The notes: generated by a model not told the origin, from the sequence alone. DNA of 64,000 nucleotides from Streptomyces capillispiralis (GCF_007829875.1 NZ_VIWV01000001.1:5736501-5800500); one strand, 5' to 3'. Counted from the first letter of the stretch, positions 16,094 through 24,880 are shown. Numbers and translations: made by a program.

Positions 16094-16840
16094 ATGACGG
16101 AGAACACAGCGCCGGTCGCCCTGGTCAGCGGCGGCTCGCGCGGGATCGGCCGCGCCGTGGTCCTGCGGCTCGCCGCCGAGGGATACGACGTGTCCTTCTG
16201 CTACCAGTCCAACGAACAGGCCGCGCTGGAACTGGAGAAGGAGGCCGGCGAACTCGGCCACCGGGCGCTCGCCGTCCGCGCCGACGTCACCGACGCCGCC
16301 TCGGTCCGTGACTGGGTCGCCCGCACCGAGTCCGAACTCGGCCCCGTCGAGGTGGCGGTCTCCTCGGCCGGCATCACCCGGGACAACCCGCTCGTCCTCA
16401 TGTCCGACGACGACTGGCACAGCGTCCTGGACACCAATCTCGACGGCGTCTACCACGTGTGCCGTGCCGTGATATTCGAAATGATGAAGCGGAAATCCGG
16501 CACGATCATCAATATCTCGTCCATAGCCGGTGTCTACGGAAACGCCACCCAGGCCAACTACTCGGCCTCCAAGGCGGGCATCATCGGTTTCTCCAAGGCG
16601 CTCGCCAAGGAAGCCGGACGCTACAACATCCGGGCCAATGTGGTGGCACCGGGCTTCATCGAGACCGATATGACGGCCGAACTGGCCGACAAGGTCAAGA
16701 AGGACGCGGCGAAGAGCATTCCGCTGCGCCGTTTCGGACGGGCCGAGGAAGTCGCGGACCTCGTCGCCTACCTGGCGAGCGAACGCGCCGCCTACATCAC
16801 CGGCTCGGTCTTCCAGATCGACGGCGGCCTGACGGTCTGA
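16094..16840 (+). CDS. fabG: 3-oxoacyl-ACP reductase (FabG-type ketoreductase)
   Basis: 248 residues, classical short-chain dehydrogenase. The NADP-binding motif is GGSRGIG near residue 13; the catalytic Ser lies in NISSIAG, and YSASK supplies Tyr156 and Lys160; the C-terminus ITGSVFQIDGGLTV is typical of FabG. It should reduce 3-ketoacyl-ACP in the reducing type II PKS. The second half (about 16,460-16,760) is visibly less GC-rich than the neighbours. No enoyl reductase gene is present in the window, so enoyl double bonds would remain and a polyene result. The stop overlaps the next ATG. Confidence 0.94.
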   Translation: MTENTAPVALVSGGSRGIGRAVVLRLAAEGYDVSFCYQSNEQAALELEKEAGELGHRALAVRADVTDAASVRDWVARTESELGPVEVAVSSAGITRDNPLVLMSDDDWHSVLDTNLDGVYHVCRAVIFEMMKRKSGTIINISSIAGVYGNATQANYSASKAGIIGFSKALAKEAGRYNIRANVVAPGFIETDMTAELADKVKKDAAKSIPLRRFGRAEEVADLVAYLASERAAYITGSVFQIDGGLTV

Positions 16841-17376
16841 TGACCGGGGAGACGTACCTGCGGCTGCGCGCGCTCGCGGACCGGCACGGCGCCGCCTACC
16901 GGCTCATCGAGCACGCCCCCGAGGGCCGCACCGAGGTCGCCAGCGCCCTGCGCGGACACGCGCTGGAGCAGAGCGCCAAGTGCCTGGTGGTCGCCGTCCG
17001 GCCGACCAAGCGGACCTGCCGGTACGTCCTGGCCGTCATCCCGGGCGACCGGCGCCTGGACCTGGCGAGGGTCGCCGAGTGCGCCGGCGGGCGCAAGGCG
17101 GGATTCGCCGACCGGGAGACCGCCGAGCGGCTGGCCGGCTCGGTCAGCGGCTCGATCATTCCCTTCTCCTTCCACCCCGACCTCGAGCTGATCGTCGAAG
17201 AGGATCTGCTGCGCAGCGACACCCTGTTCTTCAACGCGGCCCGGCTGGATCTCTCCATGGCCCTCGCCACCGAGGATTACCTCCGTATGGCGCGACCGCG
17301 CACCGAACGGATCAGCGCACCCGATTCGACGGCCGCGGTATTTCAGCAACCTGCAGACACGCCGTCTCCCTTGTGA
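16840..17376 (+). CDS. YbaK/ProX-like aminoacyl-tRNA deacylase domain protein
   Basis: 178 residues. The layout (RLIEHAPEGRTEVASALRGHALEQSAKCLVVAV, described here as an E-H-x-P strand followed by a conserved AK-x-L segment) and the later FSFHPDLELIVEEDLL match the YbaK/prolyl-tRNA editing domain. Known members hydrolyse mischarged aminoacyl-tRNA such as Cys- or Ala-tRNA(Pro). In this operon it starts inside the fabG stop (TGATG). Possible roles are removal of a non-protein amino acid mischarged on tRNA, or hydrolysis of an acyl or aminoacyl thioester; neither is shown. Family call good, role unknown. Confidence 0.75.
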   Translation: MTGETYLRLRALADRHGAAYRLIEHAPEGRTEVASALRGHALEQSAKCLVVAVRPTKRTCRYVLAVIPGDRRLDLARVAECAGGRKAGFADRETAERLAGSVSGSIIPFSFHPDLELIVEEDLLRSDTLFFNAARLDLSMALATEDYLRMARPRTERISAPDSTAAVFQQPADTPSPL

Positions 17377-17479
17377 TATCGCCCTAGCATCACGGAGCAG
17401 CGGCACAGGAAATTCCGCGGACATATCCAGACCATGGCCTGCCACCGGGCCGCCGGAGAGAGCAACGGAGGCCAAGCAC

Positions 17480-18436
17480 GTGGCCAATCCCATGATTGAG
17501 GCTATCGACGTCACAAAGTCGTTCGGTGACGTCACCGCGCTGAACGGTGTGAACGTCTCGGTTCCCGAGGGTTCGATCCACGGCCTGCTCGGCCACAACG
17601 GCGCCGGCAAGACCACCCTGGTGCACATCCTGTCGACGCTGCTGGAGCCGACCACCGGCACCGCCCGCATCTGCGGCCTGGACGTGACCGCCAAGGCGCA
17701 GGACGTCCGCCGGCGCATCGGGCTGACCGGGCAGTTCGCGTCCGTGGACGAGCAGTTGTCGGGGCGCGAGAACCTGACCCTGATCGCCCGGCTGCTCGGC
17801 GCCAGCCGGCGCCAGGCCCTCGCCCGCGCGGACGAACTGCTGGAGCTGTTCGAGCTGACCGACGCGGCCAAGCGCCCGGCCTCCACCTACTCGGGCGGCA
17901 TGCGCAGGCGGCTGGACATCTCGGCGAGCCTCGTCGGCTCGCCGCAGGTCATCTTCCTCGACGAGCCGACGACCGGACTGGACCCCACCTCCCGGATCGC
18001 GGTGTGGGAGGTCATCGAGCGGCTCGCCAAGGACGGCGTCTCGGTCCTGCTCACCACGCAGTACCTGGAGGAGGCCGACCGGCTCTGCGAGCGGATCACC
18101 CTGCTCTCCAAGGGCTCGATCGTCGCCGAGGGCACCCCCGCGGAACTCAAGGCGGCCGTCGGCCAGCGCATGGTCACCGTGACGCTGACGGCGGAGTCGG
18201 AGGTGCCGGGCGCGGTGCGCGCCCTGGAGGCCGCCGGGTTCCGGGCCGCCGCCGCGCAGGACTCCCCGTCCGCGCTCGGCGTCCCCGTGGCCGCCTCCGC
18301 CGACCTGGCGGTCGTGGTGCGCACGCTGAACGAGACGCACACCGAGATCGCCGAACTCGGCTTCTCCGAACCGACCCTGGACGACGTCTACCTGCGGCTC
18401 ACCCACGAGCCCGCCGCAACCCCGGTGCCCGCGTGA
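17480..18436 (+). CDS. ABC exporter ATP-binding subunit (DrrA-type)
   Basis: 318 residues. Walker A GHNGAGKTT near residue 38, signature YSGGMRRRLD, and Walker B VIFLDEPTTGLD are present, followed by a C-terminal DUF4162-like extension. The protein matches the daunorubicin-resistance DrrA family, which drives export of the cluster product and gives self-resistance. The GTG start has GGAGG 9 nt upstream. It is followed after 37 bp by its membrane partner. A 103-bp gap separates it from the YbaK gene, so it may have its own promoter. Confidence 0.93.
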   Translation: MANPMIEAIDVTKSFGDVTALNGVNVSVPEGSIHGLLGHNGAGKTTLVHILSTLLEPTTGTARICGLDVTAKAQDVRRRIGLTGQFASVDEQLSGRENLTLIARLLGASRRQALARADELLELFELTDAAKRPASTYSGGMRRRLDISASLVGSPQVIFLDEPTTGLDPTSRIAVWEVIERLAKDGVSVLLTTQYLEEADRLCERITLLSKGSIVAEGTPAELKAAVGQRMVTVTLTAESEVPGAVRALEAAGFRAAAAQDSPSALGVPVAASADLAVVVRTLNETHTEIAELGFSEPTLDDVYLRLTHEPAATPVPA

Positions 18437-18473
18437 CCGTCCCGACCATCCCCACCGCAGAAGGAGTACAGAG

Positions 18474-19319
18474 ATGACGGTCGTCGAGGCCGGGGCGAAC
18501 CCCCGGCGGACACCGCCCGTGCGGCGCGACGGCGTGACCGCCCAGTGGGGCACCAGCGGCCTGATCTCGCAGACCGCCGCGCTCACCGGCCGCTCGCTGC
18601 GGCCCTACATGAACGCGGGGGTGATCATCGTGACCTTCGTCGAGCCCCTCGTCATGCTGCTGATGTTCGCCGGCGTGCTGAAGGTGCTCGGCGAGGCCCC
18701 GGGCATGTCCAAGGAGATGGCCTACATCGACGGCCTGGCCCCCGCCATCATGATCATCACGGCGGTCGCCGCGGGCGCCCAGGCGGGCAACGGTCTCATC
18801 AACGACCTGCGCAACGAGGTCATCACCCGCTTCCACACCCTGCCCATCAACCGGTTCAGCGTGCTGCTGGCGCGCAGCTTCGCCGACGCGGCCCGCTCCC
18901 TGTACCAGCTGATCGCCGTGGCCGTGCTGGCCGCGGTCATCTTCGGTTTCTCGCCACCCGGCGGGATCCTCGGCGTGCTCGGCGCGATCCTCATGAGCCT
19001 GCTCGTCGGCTGGTCCATGAGCTGGATCTTCATCATGATGGCCGCCCTGCTGCGCAACGGCGACGTGCTGCGCATGATCACCACGCTGCTCACCTTCCCG
19101 CTGCTGTTCGCCTCCAACGCCTTCGTGCCGCCGGAGTCGATGCCGACCGGGCTGCGGGTGATCGCCCAGGCCAACCCGATCTCGTACGCCAACGACGCCG
19201 TGCGCAGCATGGTCGCCGGCAACGTCACCGTGGTGGAGCTGCTCACCACCGTCGCGGTGTGCCTGGCCCTGGTGTGCGTGTGCGCACCGATCTCCAAGCG
19301 CTCGTTCCGGGTGATGTGA
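18474..19319 (+). CDS. ABC-2 type permease (DrrB-type)
   Basis: 281 residues with about six hydrophobic segments (for example VIIVTFVEPLVMLLMFAGVL near 43 and LLTTVAVCLALVCVCAPI near the end) and the ABC-2 signature region NPISYANDAVRSMV. It forms the membrane pore for the preceding ATPase. AGAAGGAG lies upstream of the ATG. Export of the peptide/polyketide product is inferred from cluster position. Confidence 0.92.
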   Translation: MTVVEAGANPRRTPPVRRDGVTAQWGTSGLISQTAALTGRSLRPYMNAGVIIVTFVEPLVMLLMFAGVLKVLGEAPGMSKEMAYIDGLAPAIMIITAVAAGAQAGNGLINDLRNEVITRFHTLPINRFSVLLARSFADAARSLYQLIAVAVLAAVIFGFSPPGGILGVLGAILMSLLVGWSMSWIFIMMAALLRNGDVLRMITTLLTFPLLFASNAFVPPESMPTGLRVIAQANPISYANDAVRSMVAGNVTVVELLTTVAVCLALVCVCAPISKRSFRVM

Positions 19320-19396
19320 CGCCCCCGCGCACGAGCCCCGCACCGCGGACCGCATGACCGGTAGTGCCCTCATCCCGCCCCCTGCCCGAGCGCAGT

Positions 19397-19413
19397 GGGC
19401 GGGATGTCCCGTC
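19397..19413 (+). promoter_or_regulatory. Imperfect palindrome upstream of the LuxR-like gene
   Basis: GGCGGGA and TCCCGTC flank a 2-nt centre, a near-palindrome (one mismatch) in the 215-bp gap between the exporter and the regulator. A lower-GC stretch with TAGGTTTAAT (about 19,471-19,482) follows. It could be the terminator of the exporter operon or an operator for the regulator. Confidence 0.35.
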
Positions 19414-19534
19414 CCGGTGGCACCAAGCTGTCGAACCGAACTCCGAACACTCCAAGCCGTTCTGGCCGTGTCTAGGTTTAATCCGCGAGTGGGCAAAACC
19501 TGCCCCTGGGAAGAACACCTTCCGAGAGGTTGAC

Positions 19535-20494
19535 GTGGCGCAATCCGGAATCGGTCTCGACGAACGTTCGGAGCTTCTCTACCGGAGGCTGCTCCGGCGG
19601 ACGAACTGGCAGACGCAGGAACTGGCGCAGGTCATGAAGTGGCCGGCGTCCGAGGTCGTACGAGCGATGGAGACACTGCGGGCCGAGGGACTCGCCGCCG
19701 TCTCGGCGGACGACCCCACCGCCTTCCGCGCGGTCGAGCCGTGCATCGGCCTCCCGGCCCTGCTGGCCCGGTCGATGCACGAGGGGCGCTCCCCGCAGCC
19801 CCGCCCGGTCGAGATCGACCGGTTCATCGCCCTGCACGAGCGGGCGGCCGAGCGGATGGAGGAGTCGGCCGACGGCGGCGGCCACCGCACCGACGCGTCC
19901 ACCGTGATCGAACGGATGGTCGCCAAGGCGGAGAGCGAGGTGGTCTTCCTCGTCCCGCGGTACGTCGAGGGCGGGTTCCCCTTCTCCCGTCCCATCGTGG
20001 ACATGGGACTGCGGCGCGGCATGCGGCTGCGGGCCGTGTGGGCGGCCTCCGTCTTCCACGCCCACCCGGCCATGGTCCACGCGCAGTGGCTGGCCCAGCA
20101 GGACGTCCCGCCCCGCATGGCCGACTCGGTGCCGGTGTGCGCCATGATCATGGACGGTGCGGTGGCCGTGGTGATCGACGACGCCCGGACACCCCGGGTG
20201 GTGCGGTCCGCCGCGGAACTGGACTCCCTGTGCTCCCTGTCGGAGCGGCTCTGGGAGCGGGGCACGGCGGTGCGGCAGCTCAGACGCAACCCCGGCGCGG
20301 CGACCACGCGCAGACCCCGTACGGAGATCGTCCTGCGCCTGCTGGCCGAGGGCCTCACCGACGACGCCATAGCCCGGCGGCTGGGGTGCAGCGTCCGCAC
20401 CGTCCGCAACGACGTGGCGGCCGCCATGGTCGCGCTGGACGCCCGCAGCAGGTTCCAGGCGGGCGCCCGCGCCATGCAGGTGGGCCTCATCTGA
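19535..20494 (+). CDS. LuxR-like transcriptional regulator with N-terminal winged helix
   Basis: 319 residues. Residues 12-60 resemble a TrmB/MarR-like winged helix (NWQTQELAQVMKWPASEVVR). The centre (VVFLVPRYVEGG to VIDDARTPRVV) resembles the PLD-like sensor part of TrmB-type regulators. The C-terminus has a LuxR-type helix-turn-helix (LAEGLTDDAIARRLGCSVRT) ending in SRFQAGARAMQVGLI. The same ending occurs in two further regulators at 29.6-31.2 kb, which ties these regions together. The GTG start is chosen because GAGAGG lies just upstream and the preceding DNA is lower in GC. It is probably a pathway regulator. Confidence 0.85.
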   Translation: MAQSGIGLDERSELLYRRLLRRTNWQTQELAQVMKWPASEVVRAMETLRAEGLAAVSADDPTAFRAVEPCIGLPALLARSMHEGRSPQPRPVEIDRFIALHERAAERMEESADGGGHRTDASTVIERMVAKAESEVVFLVPRYVEGGFPFSRPIVDMGLRRGMRLRAVWAASVFHAHPAMVHAQWLAQQDVPPRMADSVPVCAMIMDGAVAVVIDDARTPRVVRSAAELDSLCSLSERLWERGTAVRQLRRNPGAATTRRPRTEIVLRLLAEGLTDDAIARRLGCSVRTVRNDVAAAMVALDARSRFQAGARAMQVGLI

Positions 20495-20507
20495 AGTACC
20501 CCGTACG

Positions 20508-20545
20508 ACCGTGTGCCCCGGGCCCCGACACCTCGGGCACACGGT
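20508..20545 (+). terminator. Strong hairpin downstream of the LuxR-like gene
   Basis: Perfect 11-bp stem: 20,508-20,518 pairs with 20,535-20,545 across a 16-nt loop, starting 14 nt after the stop codon. There is no T-tract, as is common for actinomycete terminators. Confidence 0.75.
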
Positions 20546-20548
20546 GCC

Positions 20549-20592
20549 GTGAGGCGGGCGTGAGGCGGGCGTGAGGCGGGCGTGAGGCGGGC
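20549..20592 (+). repeat. 11-bp tandem repeat, four perfect copies
   Basis: The unit GTGAGGCGGGC is repeated four times without a change, directly after the terminator hairpin. Further degenerate GGGCGTG copies continue to about 20,680. There is no coding signal here. Confidence 0.95.
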
Positions 20593-20594
20593 GT

Positions 20595-21114
20595 GGTTCG
20601 GACGTCGATCGGGCGTGGACCGGGCGTGCGTCGGGTGGGCATCGGGGTTGCATCGGGCGTGGGCAGGCGTGGGCGGGGTGGGCTCCGGGTGCACCGGTGT
20701 CCCGAGCCGGCGCCGGGCGGCCGCGAGCCGGGCGATCCCCGGGCGGGGCGGCCCCCGGCCCCGGCGGACCCACGGAACCGCCGTCAGGGCGGGCGCGGGG
20801 CCGTGCCGGGAGAGGTGGTGCGGGCGCGGCGGAGGGCGCCTGGCACCATGCGGCCACCCCAACAGGACAGGGTCGGGGGTCCTGCTACCGCGCACGCGGT
20901 CACGAGGCCGCCCCGGCCCCTCGCCGGCGCTTCCCGTCCTCCCCACCCCACCTCGCCCGCACACCCGCCCCGGCAGCCCGACCGGCCGGGCGGCGACGAA
21001 GGGACACGCGCGGCGCGACGGGCCACCGCCCGCGCGGCACCACGTCACCGAGGGCAGGGTCCATGCCGCCGTGAGCGTCCCGCCACCTCGTGCGCGGAGC
21101 ATGGCGCCTCGCGC
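20595..21114. other. Non-coding gap, no gene recognised
   Basis: Together with its flanking repeats this gap spans 20,495-21,316 between the LuxR-like gene and the polyprenyl synthase. Frames are open only because of extreme GC content. None of the translations shows family features; they are Arg/Pro/Gly-rich. It contains degenerate GC-rich short repeats and no recognisable RNA gene. Confidence 0.7.
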
Positions 21115-21263
21115 GCAGGCCGGGTCACCCGTGGCCAGGCTGTGTCGTGCGGCGTGCGGGCCGGGTCGCGCGGAGGCAGGCTGTGTCGTGGGGCGGGCAG
21201 CCGGGTTGCCCGTGCGCGGGCCGTGTCGTCCGGCGTGCGGGCCGGGTCACCCGCGTGCAAGCC
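21115..21263 (+). repeat. Imperfect 41-bp tandem repeat, about 3.6 copies
   Basis: Units begin at 21,115, 21,156, 21,197 and 21,237 (the last partial). Each starts with a GC(A/G)G(G)CCGGGT core, and the three full units also carry a (G)C(T/C)GTGTCGT core. The units are 40-41 bp and clearly diverged. They lie just downstream of the polyprenyl synthase stop (minus strand). Confidence 0.8.
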
Positions 21264-21316
21264 ACGGCACTTCATCCGCAGGCCAGGCCAGGCCACGCAC
21301 ACCGCCCGCAGACCCG

Positions 21317-22408
21317 TCACCCCGTGCGCAGGGCCACGAAGTCGCAGAGGGCGTCGAGGGTGTGGCGGGCCGGGAGAGGGGGCAGGGTGGCGAGGGCCGT
21401 GCGGGCCCGGGCCAGCCGCTGGTGCATCAGCGCCCGCGCGCGGACCGTCGCCGGGGAGACGGAGAAGAGGTCGAGGACACGACGGTGCCAGCCCGCCCCC
21501 GCCGCGGGCCCCGCCGCCAGCAGCTCACGCAGCTCCGCGTCGCACGGGTCCGTGCCCTCCCGGGCGAGCAGCACGGGCAGACTGGGCACCCCGACGAGCA
21601 GGTCCCGGCCCTGTTCCTTGCCGCTGGACGCCTCGGGGGAGAGCAGGTCGAGCAGGTCGTCGGCGATCTGGAAGGCGATGCCGAGCTGTTCGCCGTACTC
21701 GACGAGGGTGTCGGCGACCGCCCGGGACGCACGGGCCTGCCAGGCGCCGACCCCCAGCGACATCGCCAGCAGCGCGGCGGTCTTGCCGGCCGTGACCCGG
21801 ACGTAGTGGGCGAGGGCGTCCTCGCCCGGCCCGGGGCCGGTGAGCTCGCGCATCTGGCCCGCCACGATGCGGTTCGCCGTGAGGGAGTTGAGGGCCAGCG
21901 CCTCCGGCACCAGGTCGGCGGACAGCCGGGCGGCCCTGGCCAGCAGCCAGTTCCCGCCCATCGCGGCCACCCGGTTGCCCCACAGGGCGTTGGCGGTGGG
22001 GGCACCGTGCCGGGTGGCGGCACGGTCCACCACGTCGTCGTGGTAGAGCGACGCCAGGTGGACGAGTTCGGTGACGACGGCCGCCCGGGCCACGCCCTCA
22101 CTGCCGGGATCCCCGAACTCCGCCGCGAGCAGCACCAGAAGGGGCCGCATCCGCTTGCCGCCGGTGGCCGCGAGGTGCCCGGTGAGCGCCCTCACCCGGG
22201 GATCGGACGCGTCCCGTGTGCACGCGCGCAGCAGACGCTCCGCATCGGCCAGCGCCCCGCCGAGGCGGGACTGGTAACCGGGCTCGTCGGGACCGAGCCG
22301 GCTCAGCAGCGCGGCGGCGTAGGGTGGCCGGCCGCTCTCCGGTGCCGGGGCGGCCGGGGCCTCGTACAGCGGCTCCGCCAACTGCTCTGCGGTCACGGGG
22401 GAACTCAT
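21317..22408 (-). CDS. Polyprenyl diphosphate synthase (trans-isoprenyl chain elongation)
   Basis: 363 residues. Both Asp-rich motifs of the family are present: LYHDDVVD (first DDxxD) and FQIADDLLD (second). GGKRMRPLL is the IPP-binding segment. The enzyme condenses IPP with allylic diphosphates to make a C15-C50 chain; chain length is not evident. ATG 22408 is preferred over upstream in-frame codons because the family's N-terminus is short. It is divergent from the MMPL and UbiB-like genes, suggesting a role in quinone or prenyl-lipid supply, although no other isoprenoid gene is nearby. Confidence 0.92.
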   Translation of the reverse strand: MSSPVTAEQLAEPLYEAPAAPAPESGRPPYAAALLSRLGPDEPGYQSRLGGALADAERLLRACTRDASDPRVRALTGHLAATGGKRMRPLLVLLAAEFGDPGSEGVARAAVVTELVHLASLYHDDVVDRAATRHGAPTANALWGNRVAAMGGNWLLARAARLSADLVPEALALNSLTANRIVAGQMRELTGPGPGEDALAHYVRVTAGKTAALLAMSLGVGAWQARASRAVADTLVEYGEQLGIAFQIADDLLDLLSPEASSGKEQGRDLLVGVPSLPVLLAREGTDPCDAELRELLAAGPAAGAGWHRRVLDLFSVSPATVRARALMHQRLARARTALATLPPLPARHTLDALCDFVALRTG

Positions 22409-22723
22409 CCTGTCGGGGCGGCCTGCGGAAGCGGAACCACGGTCCAACACGCTCCGTTGTTCCCGTCCGCAACGATTGCAGTCCGCCCCAAGGCCGACAA
22501 CGGGCCTGGCATGAAGGTGTCAAGAGGCCCCCGAGGCCACCCGCACCCGGCCCGGTCGCGCGCGGCCCGGAGCAGGAGGGACGGCGAAACGGAACGCGCG
22601 CCGGCATTCCGCTCGGGGTCCCGGCAGCTTGATGCCAGTTCCGCGCCGCCGACCGGCGAGGGGGAACGCGCGCGGACCACAATCGGTGCGCCCATGCACC
22701 CCCCTGAGAAGGAGCCTCCCCCC
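22409..22723. promoter_or_regulatory. Divergent intergenic region, polyprenyl synthase / MMPL
   Basis: This 315-bp stretch separates divergent genes and must hold both promoters. A lower-GC patch with CCGTTGTTCCCGTCCGCAACG lies near 22,451-22,475. No clear palindromic operator was found. Confidence 0.5.
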
Positions 22724-24880
22724 ATGTTCGGACGGGTCGGACGGTCCGCCGTCAAACACCCCTGGCTGACGATACTGGTGTGGGTGATCGCGGCGGTGGG
22801 CGTGGCGTCCCTGGCGCCGCCCCTGAAACCGGTCAGCGACCAGGCCGAATTCCTGCCCTCGCACTACGAGTCCGTGCAGGCCGGGGAACTCCAGAAGAAG
22901 GCGTTCCCGCAAGAGGAACAGCCCGCCTCCGTCATCGTCTTCCGCCGCACCGACAACGGCCGGCTCACCGACGCCGACCTCGCGGACGTGAAGGAGGTCG
23001 CCGCCGGGCTGGAGAAGGCGGACCTGGAGAAGATCGGCGCCGTCGAGACGGGCCCGCAGGCCGTGTCCGCCAACGGCGAGATCGCCCTGGCGAGCATCCT
23101 GGCGACGACCGACAACCCCTACGACGAGACCCTGATGGAGTCGGTCGGCGAGATGCGCGAGAAGGCGGTGCCCCTCCTGAAGGGCACCGACCTGCACATG
23201 GGCATCACCGGCTCGGCGGCGACGGCGCTGGACACCAAGGAGTCCTCCGGCGACACCGACGCCATGATCATGATGGCGACGCTGGTCCTGCTCATCGTGC
23301 TGCTGGCCGCCATCTTCCGCAGCCCGCTCATCGCGATCCTGCCGGTCCTCGTCATCGCCCTCGTCTTCGTGCTCGCCACCGGCCTGATCTCCATCGCCTC
23401 CGAGGCCGGCGGCTTCCAGGCGGACGCCTCGATCGGGTCGATCCTGATCGTGGTCCTCTTCGGCGTCGGCACCGATTACCTGCTCTTCCTCCTCTTCCGC
23501 TACCGGGAGTTCCTGCGCAAGGGACAGGCGCCCAAGGAGGCCATGACCGAGGCCGTCACCCGGGTCGGGGAGACCATCGCCTCCGCCGCCGGCGCGGTCG
23601 TCGTCGCCTTCCTCGCCCTGCTGCTGTCCAGCCTCGGCATGCTGAAGGCCCTCGGCCCGGCGCTGGCCATCTCCGTCGGCGTCACCCTGGTCGCCTCGCT
23701 GACCCTCGTACCGGCCGTCTTCTCCCTCCTCGGCACCAAGGCGTTCTGGCCGTCCAAGGCGTGGAGCAGGGAACCCAAGCACACCTTCGCGGCCCGGACC
23801 GGTTCGCTCACCGCCCGCCGTCCCGGCCTCGTCGCCGCCGTCTCCGGCGGTCTGCTCGCCGTGCTCGCCACCGGCGTCCTCAGCTTCAACACCGTCTTCG
23901 ACAGCAGCAGTTCGCTGCCGAAGGACCTCGAGTCGGTCCAGGCGGCCAAGGAACTGGAGCGCGGCTTCGCGGCCGGCCAGACCGACCCGACCTGGGTGTT
24001 CCTGGAGGCGAAGGACGGCGGCAAGCTGGACCGGGGCCGGCTCGACGCCTACGCCGAGAAGCTGACCGCCGCCGACTTCGGCCGCGTGATGCCCCCGGTG
24101 CTCGCCCCCGACGGCGACATCGCCAAGTTCGGCGTGATCCTGGCGCACAAGCCCGACAGCGACAAGGCCGTGGAACTGCTCGCCGGTCCGCTGCGCGACG
24201 CGGCCCACGACGCGGCGCCCGACGGCACCCGCGCCCTCGTCGGCGGCACCTCCGCCGTGCTCGCCGACATCCAGCACGCCACCAACCGCGACTACTCCGT
24301 GGTCTTCCCGGCCGCCGGGCTCGCCATCATGGTCATCCTCGGCCTGCTGCTGCGCAGCGTCGTCGCACCCCTGTACCTGATGGTCGCGGTCGGACTGGGC
24401 TTCGCCGCGACGCTGGGCGCCACCGTCTGGGTCTTCCAGAACCTCGCCGGCGAGGCGGGCCTGCCCTTCACCCTGCCGGTGATCGTCTACCTGTTCGTCG
24501 TCGCCATCGGCACCGACTACAACATCCTGATGGTGGCGCGGCTGCGCGAGGAGGTCGGCCGCGGCAGCACCCCGGCGCAGGCCGTCCGCCAGGCGATCAC
24601 CCACTCCACGTCCACCATCGGCACCGCGGCCGTCATCCTCGCCGGCACCTTCGGCGTCCTGCTGCTGGCCCAGAACTCCATGCTCCGGCAGATGGGCTTC
24701 GCCGTGGCCTTCGGCATCCTGCTCACCGCGTTCGTGATGGCCGTCCTGCTGGTGCCCGCGGTCACCACCCTGCTCGGCCACCGCACCTGGTGGCCCGGCC
24801 GCGTCCGCACCGACCCGGAGCCGCGTGACGACTCCGAGCCCGCGGCGGCCCAGGAGCCCGTCCCCGCGCACCGTACGTGA
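22724..24880 (+). CDS. MMPL/RND-family membrane transporter
   Basis: 718 residues. The MmpL layout is visible: one N-terminal membrane segment (HPWLTILVWVIAAVGVASLA), an external domain of about 160 residues, five or six membrane helices, a second external domain, then a second helix block. The GTDYLLFLLFRYRE and GTDYNILMVARLREE segments are the paired family motifs, with Asp-Tyr expected in the proton relay. Such proteins export lipids or drugs using the proton gradient. ATG 22724 has GAAGGAG 10 nt upstream; an in-frame ATG at 22,694 precedes that site and is less likely. The stop overlaps the UbiB-like gene. Confidence 0.93.
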   Translation: MFGRVGRSAVKHPWLTILVWVIAAVGVASLAPPLKPVSDQAEFLPSHYESVQAGELQKKAFPQEEQPASVIVFRRTDNGRLTDADLADVKEVAAGLEKADLEKIGAVETGPQAVSANGEIALASILATTDNPYDETLMESVGEMREKAVPLLKGTDLHMGITGSAATALDTKESSGDTDAMIMMATLVLLIVLLAAIFRSPLIAILPVLVIALVFVLATGLISIASEAGGFQADASIGSILIVVLFGVGTDYLLFLLFRYREFLRKGQAPKEAMTEAVTRVGETIASAAGAVVVAFLALLLSSLGMLKALGPALAISVGVTLVASLTLVPAVFSLLGTKAFWPSKAWSREPKHTFAARTGSLTARRPGLVAAVSGGLLAVLATGVLSFNTVFDSSSSLPKDLESVQAAKELERGFAAGQTDPTWVFLEAKDGGKLDRGRLDAYAEKLTAADFGRVMPPVLAPDGDIAKFGVILAHKPDSDKAVELLAGPLRDAAHDAAPDGTRALVGGTSAVLADIQHATNRDYSVVFPAAGLAIMVILGLLLRSVVAPLYLMVAVGLGFAATLGATVWVFQNLAGEAGLPFTLPVIVYLFVVAIGTDYNILMVARLREEVGRGSTPAQAVRQAITHSTSTIGTAAVILAGTFGVLLLAQNSMLRQMGFAVAFGILLTAFVMAVLLVPAVTTLLGHRTWWPGRVRTDPEPRDDSEPAAAQEPVPAHRT

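Noticed and set aside
10300..16840. Aromatic (tetracycline- or anthracycline-type) type II PKS
   Set aside because: No cyclase or aromatase gene is present, while dehydratase and ketoreductase genes of the reducing type are.
20549..21263. Possible CRISPR array
   Set aside because: Units are contiguous or nearly so, have no unique spacers of constant length, and there are no cas genes.
20582..22723. Continuous open frame that would extend the MMPL protein by about 700 residues at its N-terminus
   Set aside because: The translation is Arg/Pro/Gly-rich, contains tandem DNA repeats, overlaps the polyprenyl synthase on the other strand, and a good ribosome site precedes ATG 22,724.
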